Shown one piece after another: positions 24,301 through 37,100 of a DNA stretch of 64,000 nt. The notes beneath the pieces are model-generated. The model was not told where the DNA came from and did no database searches. It worked only from the letters and a program-made list of their open reading frames with translations. The number at the start of each line of letters is the position of its first letter. Positions within the stretch are counted from its first letter, which is position 1. Source of the DNA: Apostichopus japonicus (taxonomy: Eukaryota > Echinodermata > Holothuroidea > Aspidochirotida > Stichopodidae); contig NC_092581.1 in the NCBI RefSeq assembly GCF_037975245.1, forward strand, positions 15,082,303-15,146,302. The letters are read 5' to 3'. A program made the position numbers and the translations under genes.

Positions 24301-24617
24301 TGTTAAAGCTAAAGGAATTTTAACAGATGAAGGTATTTACTTCACTCAAGATTCCTCCTCCGCACCCAACATCTAATATGGAGATACCGTCCAACTGTCT
24401 ACTCTGTGCAACATCCCCTGCGATATGGTGATGCATAAAGGCATCTCGTATGAGTGGAACTCTAGTTTGATTCATTGCCAGCAGAATGTTTGGTTCTCTC
24501 CACCAGTTATTTGCCTCCGAGCCAAAGAATTCCACTTCTTTAGGATCCACTGTTTTAGTGTCATTGGTGTAAAACCTTTGTACTTTCACTGATGGATGGA
24601 CCAATTTACTTGATTTC
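21334..24617 (-). CDS. COQ3: COQ3: ubiquinone biosynthesis O-methyltransferase (last four coding exons)
   Basis: Exons on the minus strand are 24617-24341, 23653-23411, 22109-21953 and 21446-21334 (TAG). All have GT/AG borders and compatible phases, giving 263 residues. The protein is the UbiG/Coq3 SAM-dependent methyltransferase that makes both O-methylations of coenzyme Q on the matrix face of the mitochondrial inner membrane, within the CoQ synthesis complex. Visible family marks, in order: WWREPNILLAMNQTRVPLIR; the SAM-binding glycine loop LDVGCGGGILSE, split by an intron just before ALVRLGATVTGID; FDGVVSSEVVEHV; PGGSIFITTINRT; GPVPRGTHRYQKFVAPERL; and a C-terminus SISYALHAIKT. The first exon begins in phase 2, so at least one upstream exon with the targeting peptide exists. 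A SINE and a MITE sit in its introns. Confidence 0.92.
22276..22649 (+). mobile_element. TTAA-ended MITE, copy 1 (COQ3 intron)
   Basis: A 374-bp unit starting TTAAAGGGTGTGAAGACT and ending, read inverted, TTAAAAGGCATTGAAGACT. A closely similar copy in the same orientation is at 41029-41399. TTAA at both outer ends fits a family that targets TTAA (piggyBac or Kolobok groups). It has no coding capacity and lies in the COQ3 intron between 22109 and 23411. Confidence 0.75.
23825..24130 (+). mobile_element. tRNA-derived SINE (COQ3 intron)
   Basis: The head GTGGCCGATAAAGGCGT and the B box GGTTCGATGCC resemble a tRNA with a long variable arm. It is followed by an unrelated body containing AGCCCTTGCAGGCTTGTCC and ends in a (TTATTA)-like tail near 24100-24130. 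It is opposite in sense to COQ3. No intact tRNA cloverleaf is present, so it is not called a tRNA gene. Confidence 0.65.
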
Positions 24618-25723
24618 CTGCAAAATATTAAGAAAAAATACCCACAAGAGAATGACAATAAAAGAAAGAAGACAAAGATTTGATTTCAGACAAGTAGAAA
24701 CATGTGAGTACCTAGTCTTAAATGACAAATCATTTGTCCACAAATAACATATTCAATATCTTTCCATCTTTAAAAATACCCTCTATACCAAATGATACCG
24801 TTACATGCAGGTCAAAGTGTTTGATCGCTACACAGTTTGCTCGGTAGGTTTAACTTCTTACTACAGAACCTTGGTGGCAGCACAAAAATCATAAAGAGAA
24901 AGCTTAATATAAGGGGCTGCTCTTCATCCATGATGTTAACATGGATTAAGGGAAGAAGCTTCCGTCTGGCAGGTTCCAACCCTTGGGATTACTAAACTGA
25001 ACTGTGCCATGTGAGTAGACATGATTAACCTAGGCCCAAGCCTAACATGTATGATGGCCTTTAATGTTACTAGCATACAGTAGTTTCCTACAACTAATCC
25101 TACTGTACACCTAAGCTTAAGCTTGCAGGGATAACGAATGATACGAATTAGAACGAAAGTATATGATACAAAGCACAACGATCCATCCTCCAACTTAATC
25201 TGTTGTTTGAGGTATAAAATCATATAGTTTATTTTATCTGGATGAGCACATTGTGAAAAAATGCCTAGCTTATGCTGTCATTCAAAGTCTATACCAACAG
25301 CTGGTTTTGTTCAAATGTCTGTCAATTTCAAACGATTATCCTTGGAGATTAAGTGAATTGTGTGCCTGGATTTTACTTTGATGTTCACTTCATCACAACT
25401 TTAATTAGTGAATATATTTCAAAATTTGATATCTCTACAATGGAATGAGTTAGCAAGATAGGAGTTGGCCCTAAGTATATGTCTCGTAAAGCTTGGTCTG
25501 TGATATAATTTTTGGAAGACTTCTTTATCAGTATAATAAACCTGTGAGCATTATATGGGCCTAGCACTTAGCAGTATGTAACATATTTGTTGCTAACTTC
25601 TGGCATCACTGAGTATAACGTTATGCCAAACGCAGGCGAATTATTGTGTACTACTAGTAGTACTGGTACAACCTAGGAGTTGTTATGGAACTCCCTGGTA
25701 CAACTACAAGTACAAGTGTTCAC

Positions 25724-25789
25724 CGAGTAGAAAAATTGCCACAACCTTCTCCTCTGCATCCAGGTCAATCCTCTTAGTAGCTTGGCCAT
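25724..25789 (-). CDS. COQ3: Candidate COQ3 first exon (mitochondrial targeting peptide)
   Basis: A minus-strand ATG at 25789 opens MAKLLRGLTWMQRRRLWQFF and then YS before a possible donor TCG|GTGAAC. The peptide is rich in Arg/Leu, lacks acidic residues and looks amphipathic, as a mitochondrial presequence should. The donor phase (0) does not match the next recognised exon (phase 2), so an undetected exon would have to lie between them, or this is not the true start. Confidence 0.3.
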
Positions 25790-26039
25790 CGTCTGCTAAC
25801 CATTAAAAATAGCTCTGTCTGCGGTCTGGTTTTGTGTTTGTCAGCTCCACGGTGACATCAAAAGTTGATGGAAATACTCATCTAATGTTGACTTCCCGTT
25901 CACTGTACATGTAAATAATTCTCCATATATAAAATATTGAACGCAAAGCTAACTAGTAGCTGCAATTTGTCAGGTGACTTTATCAGCTGACACATAATCC
26001 CGCCTTTATATGATCAATCAATATATTCGATATCGATGT

Positions 26040-26190
26040 TGATATTGCAAGAGCGATCGTCCGCTGCACAAGCTACAAGCCCGGAAGACCTTCCGTTTCG
26101 ACCACGGATTTCCTGAAAGTGTAGTATCCCTCCAGTTTGACGATACTAGATTTCATTTGGACAAGTTCAGCTTCGATGCCCTGTGAAATG
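26040..26190. promoter_or_regulatory. Possible shared COQ3/PNISR promoter
   Basis: Between the divergent genes COQ3 (-) and PNISR (+), this locally CpG-richer stretch contains CCGGAAG (26081-26087) and a nearby inverted CTTCCG, which match ETS-family sites common in bidirectional housekeeping promoters. A donor-like GAAAT|GTAAGCC at about 26189 on the plus strand could end a non-coding first exon of PNISR. This is inference from position and motifs only. Confidence 0.3.
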
Positions 26191-26199
26191 TAAGCCGTG

Positions 26200-28070
26200 G
26201 CATAAAATCTAACGCTTAGAGAGTGATGACACCAATAAGGGACACTGACAAGTTACTGCATGCTTGTTGGCTAACACTGAGTAACAGTAACCCTATATTT
26301 AGCCCTATTTACTGCATGCTACGCTCGACTTGTCAATGTCCTATCGTTGTACGTGTATTGAAAAGTATAGCATTTGGAGCAGCCTAGGCTACATCGTTCA
26401 TGTTTGACTATGAGTACGACTTGAGCTCCGCCAATATAGTTAGGCCAAACAGTGATTAGCCAAATCAATAGAATTACAGTTGAATAATATGCATTTACAG
26501 CGTTATGTCCGGAGATTCGTTGGTTTCTTGCTAGTACTAGTAGTACAACATTCAATTAGCTAGGCCATAGGCTAGCCTGCTCAAGTTCTTGGCCAATTTT
26601 GGTATACAAATCCTAGCCTAACTAGTATTAAGTAACTCTCTAATTTAAGGCCAATGTTACTGCAGTAGTATTGAGTTAATTGAACAGAGCACAGAAGTTC
26701 GAGTAAAGCCTCAAACGATTAAGCTCTGGGTTACTTGGCTTGATGAGGAAATCTTATGATGTGAATATCCTTGGGTTTTATAATATTACAAAACAGGTTG
26801 GAGGGCCAAGAAGGGCACATGCCCTTCTTGTATTTGACTTCTTAATTTTTTATATTATTATATGTCTTATTAGAGGGCCTCGTGGAAGATTAGCTATTGC
26901 TAAACGAGCTACCCTCTTAAAATAAAGTTGAAATAAATGCCCCATGGAATGCCCAACCAAGCACAGGAATAAAAACACAAATATATATTTATAAAACTTA
27001 ATAAAAAAAAACAATATGTATATGTTACTTGTTAGTGTTAATGTTCTTTTTTTTTTAATATCATTACCAGGTGGTTCAGTTTCAATTGCATTAAGTATGG
27101 CTTGCTAAGTTATATCATTCTTTATTGTATCTTTCTGGAAATTTGTTTTTAAAAGATATGTCATCCTTTTGAATTTATTCACACATATTTGATTCCATAG
27201 AGTCTGTGGATCTTTCCTTGTTTCTATAATACCATCATATATTTATGAATTAAAAGTACTAATCTACCCAATTATTAAGTCAATGGACTTAAGTCATCAA
27301 TTCGTAGCTAACACTAACCTGTTGAATTAGCATGTACTGACTGTACTTTATTAAGCACTGTACAAACTGAAAGTGGGACCCACAGTTGATATGGTATTAA
27401 TTGGACGGACTTAAATATATTAAAATTAGACTGGACATGAATTAAACAAATAAGAGTAGGATGGTAGTTTAAACTTTGGCAAAAGTTTGATTTTTCTCAA
27501 ATTATTAGCATGCTTAACTTGAAGTTGACAAGTTGACATGAAGTTGACTTGTCGTTGACATGAAGTCTGTTTAGTTTTGGGGGATAGAAATAAAACGAAC
27601 TTAACAACTTTGAAGTTTTGAATACCGTTCTCCTTTTTGTATACATTTATTGTTTATCAATGTAATTAATCTCTGTGTAGACAGGTAGGTTACTGTCAGT
27701 GGTTTCGTAAGGTATTTACCTGAACTGCACTGAACGTACTCTGCGGATTAATTTGGAGTTGCTTTCTTACAGAAGTGAGAATGTACTGCAGGCAGACTTT
27801 ATTTCTTCATTTCATACTTTTAGTGACATTTGACACCTCACCCCACCCCCCCCCACACCCCCTCTCCTTCACTGTTCTCAGGCAGTTGTTTGAAATTGTT
27901 TCTACTCTTCTTCATGTAAAGAACACTTGAAGAGGATTACCATCATTACATGATTCCTCTAAACATTGAATCATTTTCTTATTTGTCAGGGAAATAATAG
28001 TATAGACTTTGTTTTAACTCTTCCATCTTCCGTGGTTTTAAATATTGCATCTTTACTACTCACTGATTCA
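26200..28070. other. Intergenic region or PNISR first intron
   Basis: No coding exon is seen. The plus strand is AT-rich with T and A runs. A C-rich run near 27842-27862 precedes the PNISR coding start by about 270 bp. Confidence 0.4.
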
Positions 28071-28130
28071 GAAGAGACCATTTGATGTAAATCCAGGAGA
28101 AAAAGGTTTGATGGGAATAAAGGTTTGAAA

Positions 28131-31100
28131 ATGTGGAACCAGCAGTGGCAATGGGGTCACCAGGCCCAACTGCAGTATCAGGCCAATGAAGGTAAGCACG
28201 TTTTAACCAGTTTTAAAGAAGAAAATAGGTTAGTAGTAGTAGTTTGAAATACTAGAGGGCAAATTAAAATAAATTAAATTACAGAAAAATAGGCTCTGAT
28301 TATAATTAAGTTACAACCAAAAGAGTTTTTTTTTTTGGTCTTAAGCAAATGGACTGTTTTTATCTGCTCAAGGCTAGGATTTTTCTGGTTGATAGGTAAG
28401 TAAGATAGTTATTATGACCTGTGTTTTTTGCATCACAAGTTCTGAATAAATGTTTCAGCAATATCTGTTTATAGCTGTAGTCAATTTTGGTCAGGAAGGT
28501 ATGCCCTTTGACTTTTAATTGAATAGAACCAATGCAATGATATTTACAACTACAATCACTTAAGTGGAGTACTATCATAATAGGATCAACAGTGATCGTA
28601 TTCAGTTTTCTGTCACAATTGCTCTCACAACTGTAGTTACAGTTGCCAGAAAGACTTTGTGAAATGCAAATACAAAGGTTTGGTTTTTTTTATGTACAAA
28701 CCTTACACTGTCTCTTGACAGTAAAGGTACTCCACAGGCCCCCCCCCCCCCCAGTAAGTATAAAAAATTGCAAAATAAATTAGACTTTGTTTCAAGTGCT
28801 GGATCATTTTAGTAATTTAATGAAGGGACATGCTATGAGACTGATGAGTTTGTGAATGGTTTGGTTCTTTTCATAGACACGGATTGGGCAGCCCTAGCTC
28901 AGGCATGGATGCAACAGAACAAAGGAGGTGGGTTTGTTCAAGAGGTGCAGAAGCAGCAGCAACATGTTGGTACACCACCTCTACCACCCATGGAGGAGTC
29001 ACAACCACCCCCTCCTCCACCACAAGGTCATCAAGATGTGCATATTCCTCCTGCGAATGGTAACTATTTGAATGGTGCCACTATATTTTAATTTAAGTAT
29101 ATGTGTAGTTGTGGGATGGTAAAGTTTGACATTGTCCACTGTTGTTATATATACTGTATAAAGCTGAACAGAAGAACTGCACAAATCATGAATATGTATG
29201 ATTAACCTGCTGGGTCATCCACACTCTCCATCAGCCTACCATTATCAAAGTGTATATACCGTTGCAAAACTTTTTTCGAAATCGACTAACGATCCGTTCA
29301 CAAAATGGCTCCATCTTATGTCTGTAATATTATCAAAGGATATAAATATGGTTGTAATCTGCATTCCAGTCGTTCATTCAACCTTGCACAACCAGTTTCT
29401 TGAGACGACACATTTGCATCTGCAGCTCCTCGTCTCTGGAACACCTTACCGTTGTTGAATAAAACTGCTCTGAATGTAAATTCTTTTAAACAATTATAAG
29501 ACCCTTCATTTCAGCTCTTATTTTCATTGCTCAATGCCATGAACAGTAATTATTTCAGGATGATTGTACTTTATGAATGTATCAATATTATTACATAATA
29601 ATTAGTAGTATCAATATATTCTGTGTTAGGTCAACCACCCCTACCGCAAGGGCAGCCTCCTCTGCCGCCCATGGACATGTCCTGGCAACCGAACGTATGG
29701 AGGCCTCAGTATATACCAGACCAACAATACCATCATGGTAGTAACACACCAGTGGTACCGGTGTTGGACCCATCAATGATGACAGGGCCATATGGGGCAC
29801 CTATGCCCCCACCGCCCCCTCCTCAGACGTTTGAGTATGGCCACGGATTACCAATGCCACCACAGGGGCTTCCCCCTGAACAGAGTATGAGTAGCTATAA
29901 CCATCATCCTCATCAGGACAATAACTATCATTATGAAGAAGAGAAGGTGAGTTTATAGCAGACTTATTGTGTGAGAGTACAGTGTCCCCCAGGCCATGTG
30001 AGAGTACAGTGTCCCCCAGGCCACAACAATTATTTACAAAAGTACTCGCCATCTGGCCAACGTGACTTAAAATACACTTGCCAAAATTATAATATCTATA
30101 TATGTCTATATCTATCTGTCTAATATCTATAAATACTATGATTATTGTTCAAGTCTCCATACTTGTAGTATAGTCAATATAGTTTAGTACATACAGCTAG
30201 GCCTACTTTATCTTGTCTCCAAAGAACATTGGCAAAAATACCTACAAAAGGTAGCTTGGATTCTGTAATGTTAGGGCTCCTCTTGTACTCGGCATATACT
30301 ATATAGCTAGGTCCATGGTGGTTTGTAGGCCCTGTGTGGAAGTAAGTAACCACTCTGTTAGAGTATCAGTCGATATGGGTATCTGCATCGGTATTCATGC
30401 TACCTTGGCAGGTATTCAAGTATACCTGGTATGTTGGATAATTGTTTCGGTTTGATTTCCATGCAGTCGGTTGGGTGGGTGCTGAGTATGCCTGGTAAAT
30501 TAGTGTACTACTGGTGAACCTTGGTTGTAGCTTGGTGAGTGTTCAGTCTTATGAATATGTATATACTGTATCAAAGAGCACTCTGGTGACCTGCAACTTG
30601 GACCAAAACTTGTCTTGCAATTTTCTTCTCGCAAATTCTTCAGTGTTGAACATAAGGTTTGTGTTTTTTTGGAGTAAATGTTGCTTGTCTTTGGTTGTAA
30701 TTTTCTTTATTTTTTCACATTCCCCCCCCCCTCATAGCATATGCATCATGACGACCAGTACTATGGAGACGATCACAACGCTGAACCCAGTAGTCATCAT
30801 AATCACCACCATCACCATCATCATCATCACAAAAACTCTGATCATAGGAGGCCCCCACCATTGATGGATACCGTCCCTGGAGGGCACCATGGGAGGAACC
30901 AGAGACACCATTCTAGAGATCAAAGGTTTCAAGACCCTTCAGGCATGGGTGTTGGTGACAGTGGCCTTGGTAATTAAAATAAAATCAATTACAAACAATT
31001 TGTTCACTTTGAATAATACTATAAATAGATTACAGTGTTTGTCCATTGTCGTAATGGTCTAGGTTCCCTTACCGAGACATATCTAAAAAAAACGTAAACA

Positions 31101-34100
31101 TGCCACAGGTTGTGTTGTGAGCATGACGTCTCTGCACCATTCTAAAGTAAACTCTACACGTAATGATAGGCAAAAATAACTCACCGCCATGTTTGTTGTC
31201 TCATCACATCAGATGCGAGCAAGGTGAAGTTGTTGCCGGCATGGATAAGAGAAGGCCTGGAGAGGATGGAGAGGGAAAAACAGAGCCAAGCAGAGAGAGA
31301 GAGGAAGGAAAAAGAGAGAAAGGAACGCTTGGAATCGATCAAGAAAGAGGAAGATGTTATAAAGAGCGGTGGCGGATCGGCAGACGGATTTGTTCCGAAA
31401 TCAAAATTTGACGTAGGTTGCATTTCATTAGTTTGGTCGGTAAATTCATTGGTTTGGTCGGTAAATTATTCCATGATCTTCATTGGCTTAAAATCAAGGA
31501 GAGGGTGTACTTTAAAATAATATTGATTGTGTTTAAGTCTGTTAGAGGACTGGGTCCTAAGTATATCCATGATATATTGGTAACCTCTGACCGTAGCAGA
31601 AATACGTTATTGATAGAGCCTCGAGTTAAATCTTTGTATGGGTATCGCTTGTTTGCGAAGGCTGGACCTAAATTGTGGAATTAGCTTCCTGACAGCCTTA
31701 AAAGAAGTCCAAACTGCTGCTACTTTTAAGAGGTAATTAAAACACTACTGATTTGTCAATGGTTCTGATTTCAGCCAGAATTTCGACCTTAACTTTTGTA
31801 TCGTAACTTTGAGATTCATTTAGTTGTTTTCCTGCACAGGAGTGCACACAGTTTTCTGTAGTAGTTGTGCTTATAAGCCTTTATATAATTATTATTATTA
31901 AATGACTGTCGTCCAGTGGCGGTCAGGAAATCACACTTTCATGAAAACACACACGGCTGGAGATATGTTCAGGTTTACAATGTTATGCATTCAGACCAGT
32001 CTGTGCGGGTTATTTTGTAATGCGAAAGTCATGTACGGCCATAAAACCAAAGTTTATGTTTGCTCAAAGACTAAGGTCACTTAGAATAGAACACGGGCCA
32101 TGGCTTTTGTAGTGCCTGCATTATTTTCTGCACAACAGATTGGAAGTTAATGTCACAATGTAGTTTTCATTGTCCTGTTGTCAACTACAGGGATTGGTAA
32201 AAAGTTTTTGTCTTGTCATTCTTTTTGCCACGGAAATCAAAGATTTGTTCTAAAATCCTACTATTGACAGAGAAGTGAAACTTATATTTTTCATCTTTTT
32301 GATTCCCATTTTTGTCATCCATATCAATTGCCAGTCAATCCACATTTGGTTATGTATACATACTTGAACTAGGTACAATGTCAGACAATTTTTGTCTTTT
32401 GTTTTGACAAGTAAAGTATGCACTTTTCATGGTTTGCCTCAAAATTTGAGTTTATTGTCAGCAGTGTTTTCTCACTTTTTGCCCTTGAAAGTGGTATAAA
32501 TGCCTGGAGCTGTAGTAGAAATACTGCTTTGTGTGTATCAAAGAAGGGTTTCTTGTCTTCAAACTTTCAGGATGACAGTGATGATGAGAAAGAAGCAGAC
32601 ACTTCGGATACAGTCGTCAAAGAGGAGGAGGTCAAAGGTCAAGTTGAGAGTGACAACGAAGAGAAAGGGGGTAGAGTGAAGGTTGAATCGTCTGAAGATG
32701 AAGATGAACCGATCAGCGAAGAGGAGAAGACTAGATTGATGGTGAGCTGACTGCCCCATCAGGACCTGGATATTAATTGGGACACCTCACTAAACCCGAT
32801 GGGTCCTTTCTGAGCCCTTTAAGTTGAGGGGGTTTGGAGGGTGGGGGGGGGGTTGTTTGTAAAGTGTGGGGAACAGTTTTGTTCAATTGGTGATCCATCC
32901 ATTACAAATTGCTTAATCTACATTTAACTAAATAAACACACTGTTGATGGATGATTTTAGGCAGTATTTAAGTCTTGATATGTTTTAGTCCCAATGAAAA
33001 GGAAAAAATTTGACGAATGTTTTTCTCCTCTCATTAGATGTTGAAGATGAGGAAGTGGATGACAGAGATATTACTGTCGGTGACTTCAGACGAACTCCAA
33101 TCGATCGCAACGGAAGTCTACAAAAAAGAGAGAATTAAACTGGATAAAGGTAGGAAGGATAATGTTGTTATGTGGAGGATGAACCAGGAATGTATAAAAC
33201 AAATGACATGTGCTTGACCAATTTCAATATCTCAGAGCTATTGCATAAATATGGAGGATGTATCAGGAATGTTTTTTTTTTTAATACAGGCATTTTTATT
33301 TTCTTTGTTTTTAATTTACTTTCTCTTTAAAAGAATCAACCCAGGAAACTATAGGCCATTAAATTCGGGGGGGGGGTGGGGAATTAAGGGAATATGAAAG
33401 GACAAAGAAATTCTAACTGTTTTTTTCTTCTTTGTTTTTACAACTTATCCTAGTGGTTTTACTTCAGAAAATTCAATTTGTGTTTTGTAGCTGTTTAAAT
33501 TAATTTTATAAAACCATTGCATCAATGATCAAAAGAAAACATGTCAGGAATTGAAAAAAAAGGTTCAGTAAATTCAAATCTGAATCCATGTGTTCCTTTA
33601 ACATTTTCTATTTTTTTTTTAACTTTTTTTTTTTTTAAATTTGAAAGATGGATATAAAAATTATGAATCAAAACCTTCCAAAATGCTCTGCAAAATGATT
33701 ATATTTATGAGACCAAATGAAAGACTTGTGGCTGTTCGTATCTGCAGTATATTTTCAACATGCTTGAGTTGAAGAAAGAAATTTCTATAAAGTGTATAGC
33801 TAAAACAAGCAGAATAACAGTCAAGTCTCCAGAATGAAATATTTGTTACCTGTGGACTTTCCCTTCCTGTTTTATTATTTATCTTCTTCTCTTTTTGGTA
33901 TAAAGAGATTCATCCTTTTTCACAGTGGAACTGAAGTCAAGATGTACAAATGCAACGTAGTATAATCTGCTCTTTTGCCATTTTGATACCAACAGTTTCC
34001 AAATGTGATCATTTCATTTGCATCTAACCCCCCCTCCTTGTTTGAGGGCTGTTGACTTTCAGCAGAGTAGAGCTGATGAATATTCACACAAATGAACAGC

Positions 34101-37100
34101 TTTTCTCTTCCAGGCTATCATTGGTTGTTGCATATTCATATGTTATTGACCAATGAGATTACTTTTCTCACAGCCGAGTGTTTTGTTGTATTAACTTGAT
34201 CATCTATCAATTGCACCATAGCCACAGCCAAGCAGCTAGCGAGCTCTTCTAGCCTTGCTATTTCTGGTCTCGGAGGTGAGTTCCATCGTTTTAACTATTT
34301 CTGTGTAGAGACATTTTCATGTGATGATGGTTTTGTATGAAAAAAAATTGTTAGTTGACAGTACTTTTGAATTAGCTACATGATATTTAATCTCTCTCCA
34401 AGGTAACGTCTAAACATTGAAGAACAATTTCAGTTTTGTAATTGTCGGTACCAGTAGGGCCAGTGTTAAAATGACAAAAGGTTAGAAATTATTCCAGACT
34501 TCAAAAGTTGACTGTGTTAGTTTGCAACTGATAGACGACTAAAAGTTGAGATGATTATAAATTTAGAAGATAGTGGTGTTTGGCATGAGAGAAAGACATG
34601 TGTTGAGAATTACATTGAAATTGAAGAGTCACCATAGAAAACTAACAAGTGTTCACCAGTACGGAATGCAAGTTTACAGTGAGTGATACTGAAACTGTTA
34701 AAACAGCTGGTTTTTGTTAAATCCGCTACAGTCTCTCCACGAGAATTGAACATCGAAGACTTCAGATCTCTGTCCTTTTGATTTTACCACCCATTTGGAT
34801 GATGAAAATTGAAAAGCGATGGGCCAACTCACAATTGTTAGGTTGTCGTATCATACAGTCCAACTGTGACATAGTTGCATATCATACATCAACAGTGTCT
34901 TTGCATTTTGAGAATTCAGTTGCTCATCTGAAACACACAACTAATCTCAAGACTAAAAGAGATCTCTGTTATTTGCAGCTTGTCAGAAAGAAAAGCTGCA
35001 GCTGCTGCAAAATCCCCTGCAGCAAGGCTGAAATTAATATAGAAATTATCAAGACCAGTAGTGTTAAATGTGTGAAACTGTTTCAGACTCTTCAAACAGA
35101 GCCTTTTAAACTGGGAATCCGGGATGTTTTCATTCTAAAATTATTATTCCTTTAAAACAAGTTCTCATACTCCAAGTTTCTCTGTGATGTGTCAACATCA
35201 CAGTGTTGATAATGCCACTTGGCTAATATTTCAGTTGCAATTCGGTCAGTTTCAATTCTTTCAAGCGCTCTTAGTTATCAATATTAAAGTATATCACCCA
35301 TTTGCTGGGGTCCCCACAGTTCCCACAAAGTATGGGACATGACCCACTTTCATATGCGAAATCATTTTAGTTGGTTGGTGGGGGATTTTTGCAGACTTGT
35401 CTATTAAATTTTCAGAGCTTGTCAACATTCATCATCCAAGCTATCTTTCTTGCATTTCTGAGCATTGTGGTCGAGGGTTGGTGGTCGGGTGGGTCGTAGC
35501 TCAGCCCCTGTGGAAGCTTATGAGGTCGAGGGGTGGTGATCTGGTGGGTCGTAGCCCTTAAGAAGCTTCTGGGGAGGTGAGTCTAAACTCGTGGACCACT
35601 GCTATAGTTCACCTATTCCTGATACAAGGATAACTGAATATAATTGACAACCAGAACGTTGCTTCCAACACTAAGTTTTGGTAATTTGTCAGGTTTGGCT
35701 TCTTATGGATCTGAGAGCGAGCAGGAGGAGAGCGAGGAAGATGAAGAAGAAGAAGAAGACAGCGATCAGGAGCTGGAGATATCAATTAAATCTAAAAAAT
35801 TGGCCTGGTCCATGAGGAAGAAAGATTACGGTAAGAAATTGATCTTTTCAAACGTTAGTTGTGAAATGGCATTTGCTTGTTTGCCTGGTCTATGACATGG
35901 GAAATTGGGATTAGAAAGAGATTTGGTCTGCAATGGTATTGGTTGTTACTCAGGTCCTCGTGGAAATTGAGGTTATCATAGGAAAGAGATTTTGTCAAAG
36001 TTATTTTGGTTATTTACTGAAGAAAGATACATATGCACATGGAGGATCATCATGACAAGTTTAACATCCCATGGTTAGATTTCAAAATCATTAAACATCA
36101 GGTCTTTTGAGATCACCGATGATATGAGGAGCACGGGAGGAAGGATGGTTCGATGCTGGGCGTTCTTTTGTGTTTTTTGTTTTAAATTAGTGTTTTTCAA
36201 ATATCAAGGGTTTTGTTACTATGTCAGATGCTTAACAATCCTTGAAGCAGGAGAACCTGGAATCAGGTAGAACATGTTAAACTTCAGAAGCCTGAGATCG
36301 TCAGGATCTTTTTTGCAATCACCACAACGACAAGATGTTTTCTTTGGTTTCAGAATCAGATACGGAAAAGAGAGAGGAGTCGTCAGACGATGAGGATGAT
36401 GATGGGGACGAGAAGGAGGAAGAAGAGTCTGCAGAGAGTAATCAGGAGAGATTAAAGCACGGCTCAAAGCAGGAGAGAAAGGATCGAGAAGGAAGGGTAG
36501 AAGAGAAGGCCGGGGACGTCGGGAAGATGTCAAAAGAGGAGAGCAGCGAAAGTGACGAGGAAGAAGAGTCAGAGAAAGACTCCCGAACGAAAGAAAGGAA
36601 AAAGAAAAAGAAGAGCAAAAGGGAAGAAAGTTCAGATGGAGGAGAGGACGAATCGTCGGGCAGTGAGGAGGATTCGGAGGGTGGTAGTTCATCGGGAAGC
36701 GAGTCGGAAGGGGATAGCTCTGACGAGGGAGAGGATAGTGAGGAAGAGGGGGATAGACATAGCCACCGACATAAAAAAGTCAGAAAGGAAAATAGGGAGA
36801 GCGTTAGAGAGAGTAAGGAAGACAGGAGTAGGAGGAATAGGAGAGACAGGGAGGATAGAGATGGTAGGAGTGATAGAGAAGATAGGAGTAGACATAGGGA
36901 TAGGGACAAAGATAGAAGTAGGGACAAAGATAGGGAAAGAAGTAGGGATAGGGGCAGAGAGAGGGTTGAAGAGAGGGATAGGAAAGGAGAGAGGGATAGA
37001 TCTGGGCGACATAAGGGTAGTCAAAGGGACAGAGAGAGGGAGGAGGAAAGGGAGAGGGATAGAGGAAGGGATAGAAGGAGAGGCAGAAGCAAGGGTAGGG

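Noticed and set aside
24617-24658. ATG at 24658 as the COQ3 start
   Set aside because: The stretch up to TTTTGCAG reads as a pyrimidine-rich acceptor region, and the peptide would lack a plausible targeting sequence; an upstream exon is more likely.
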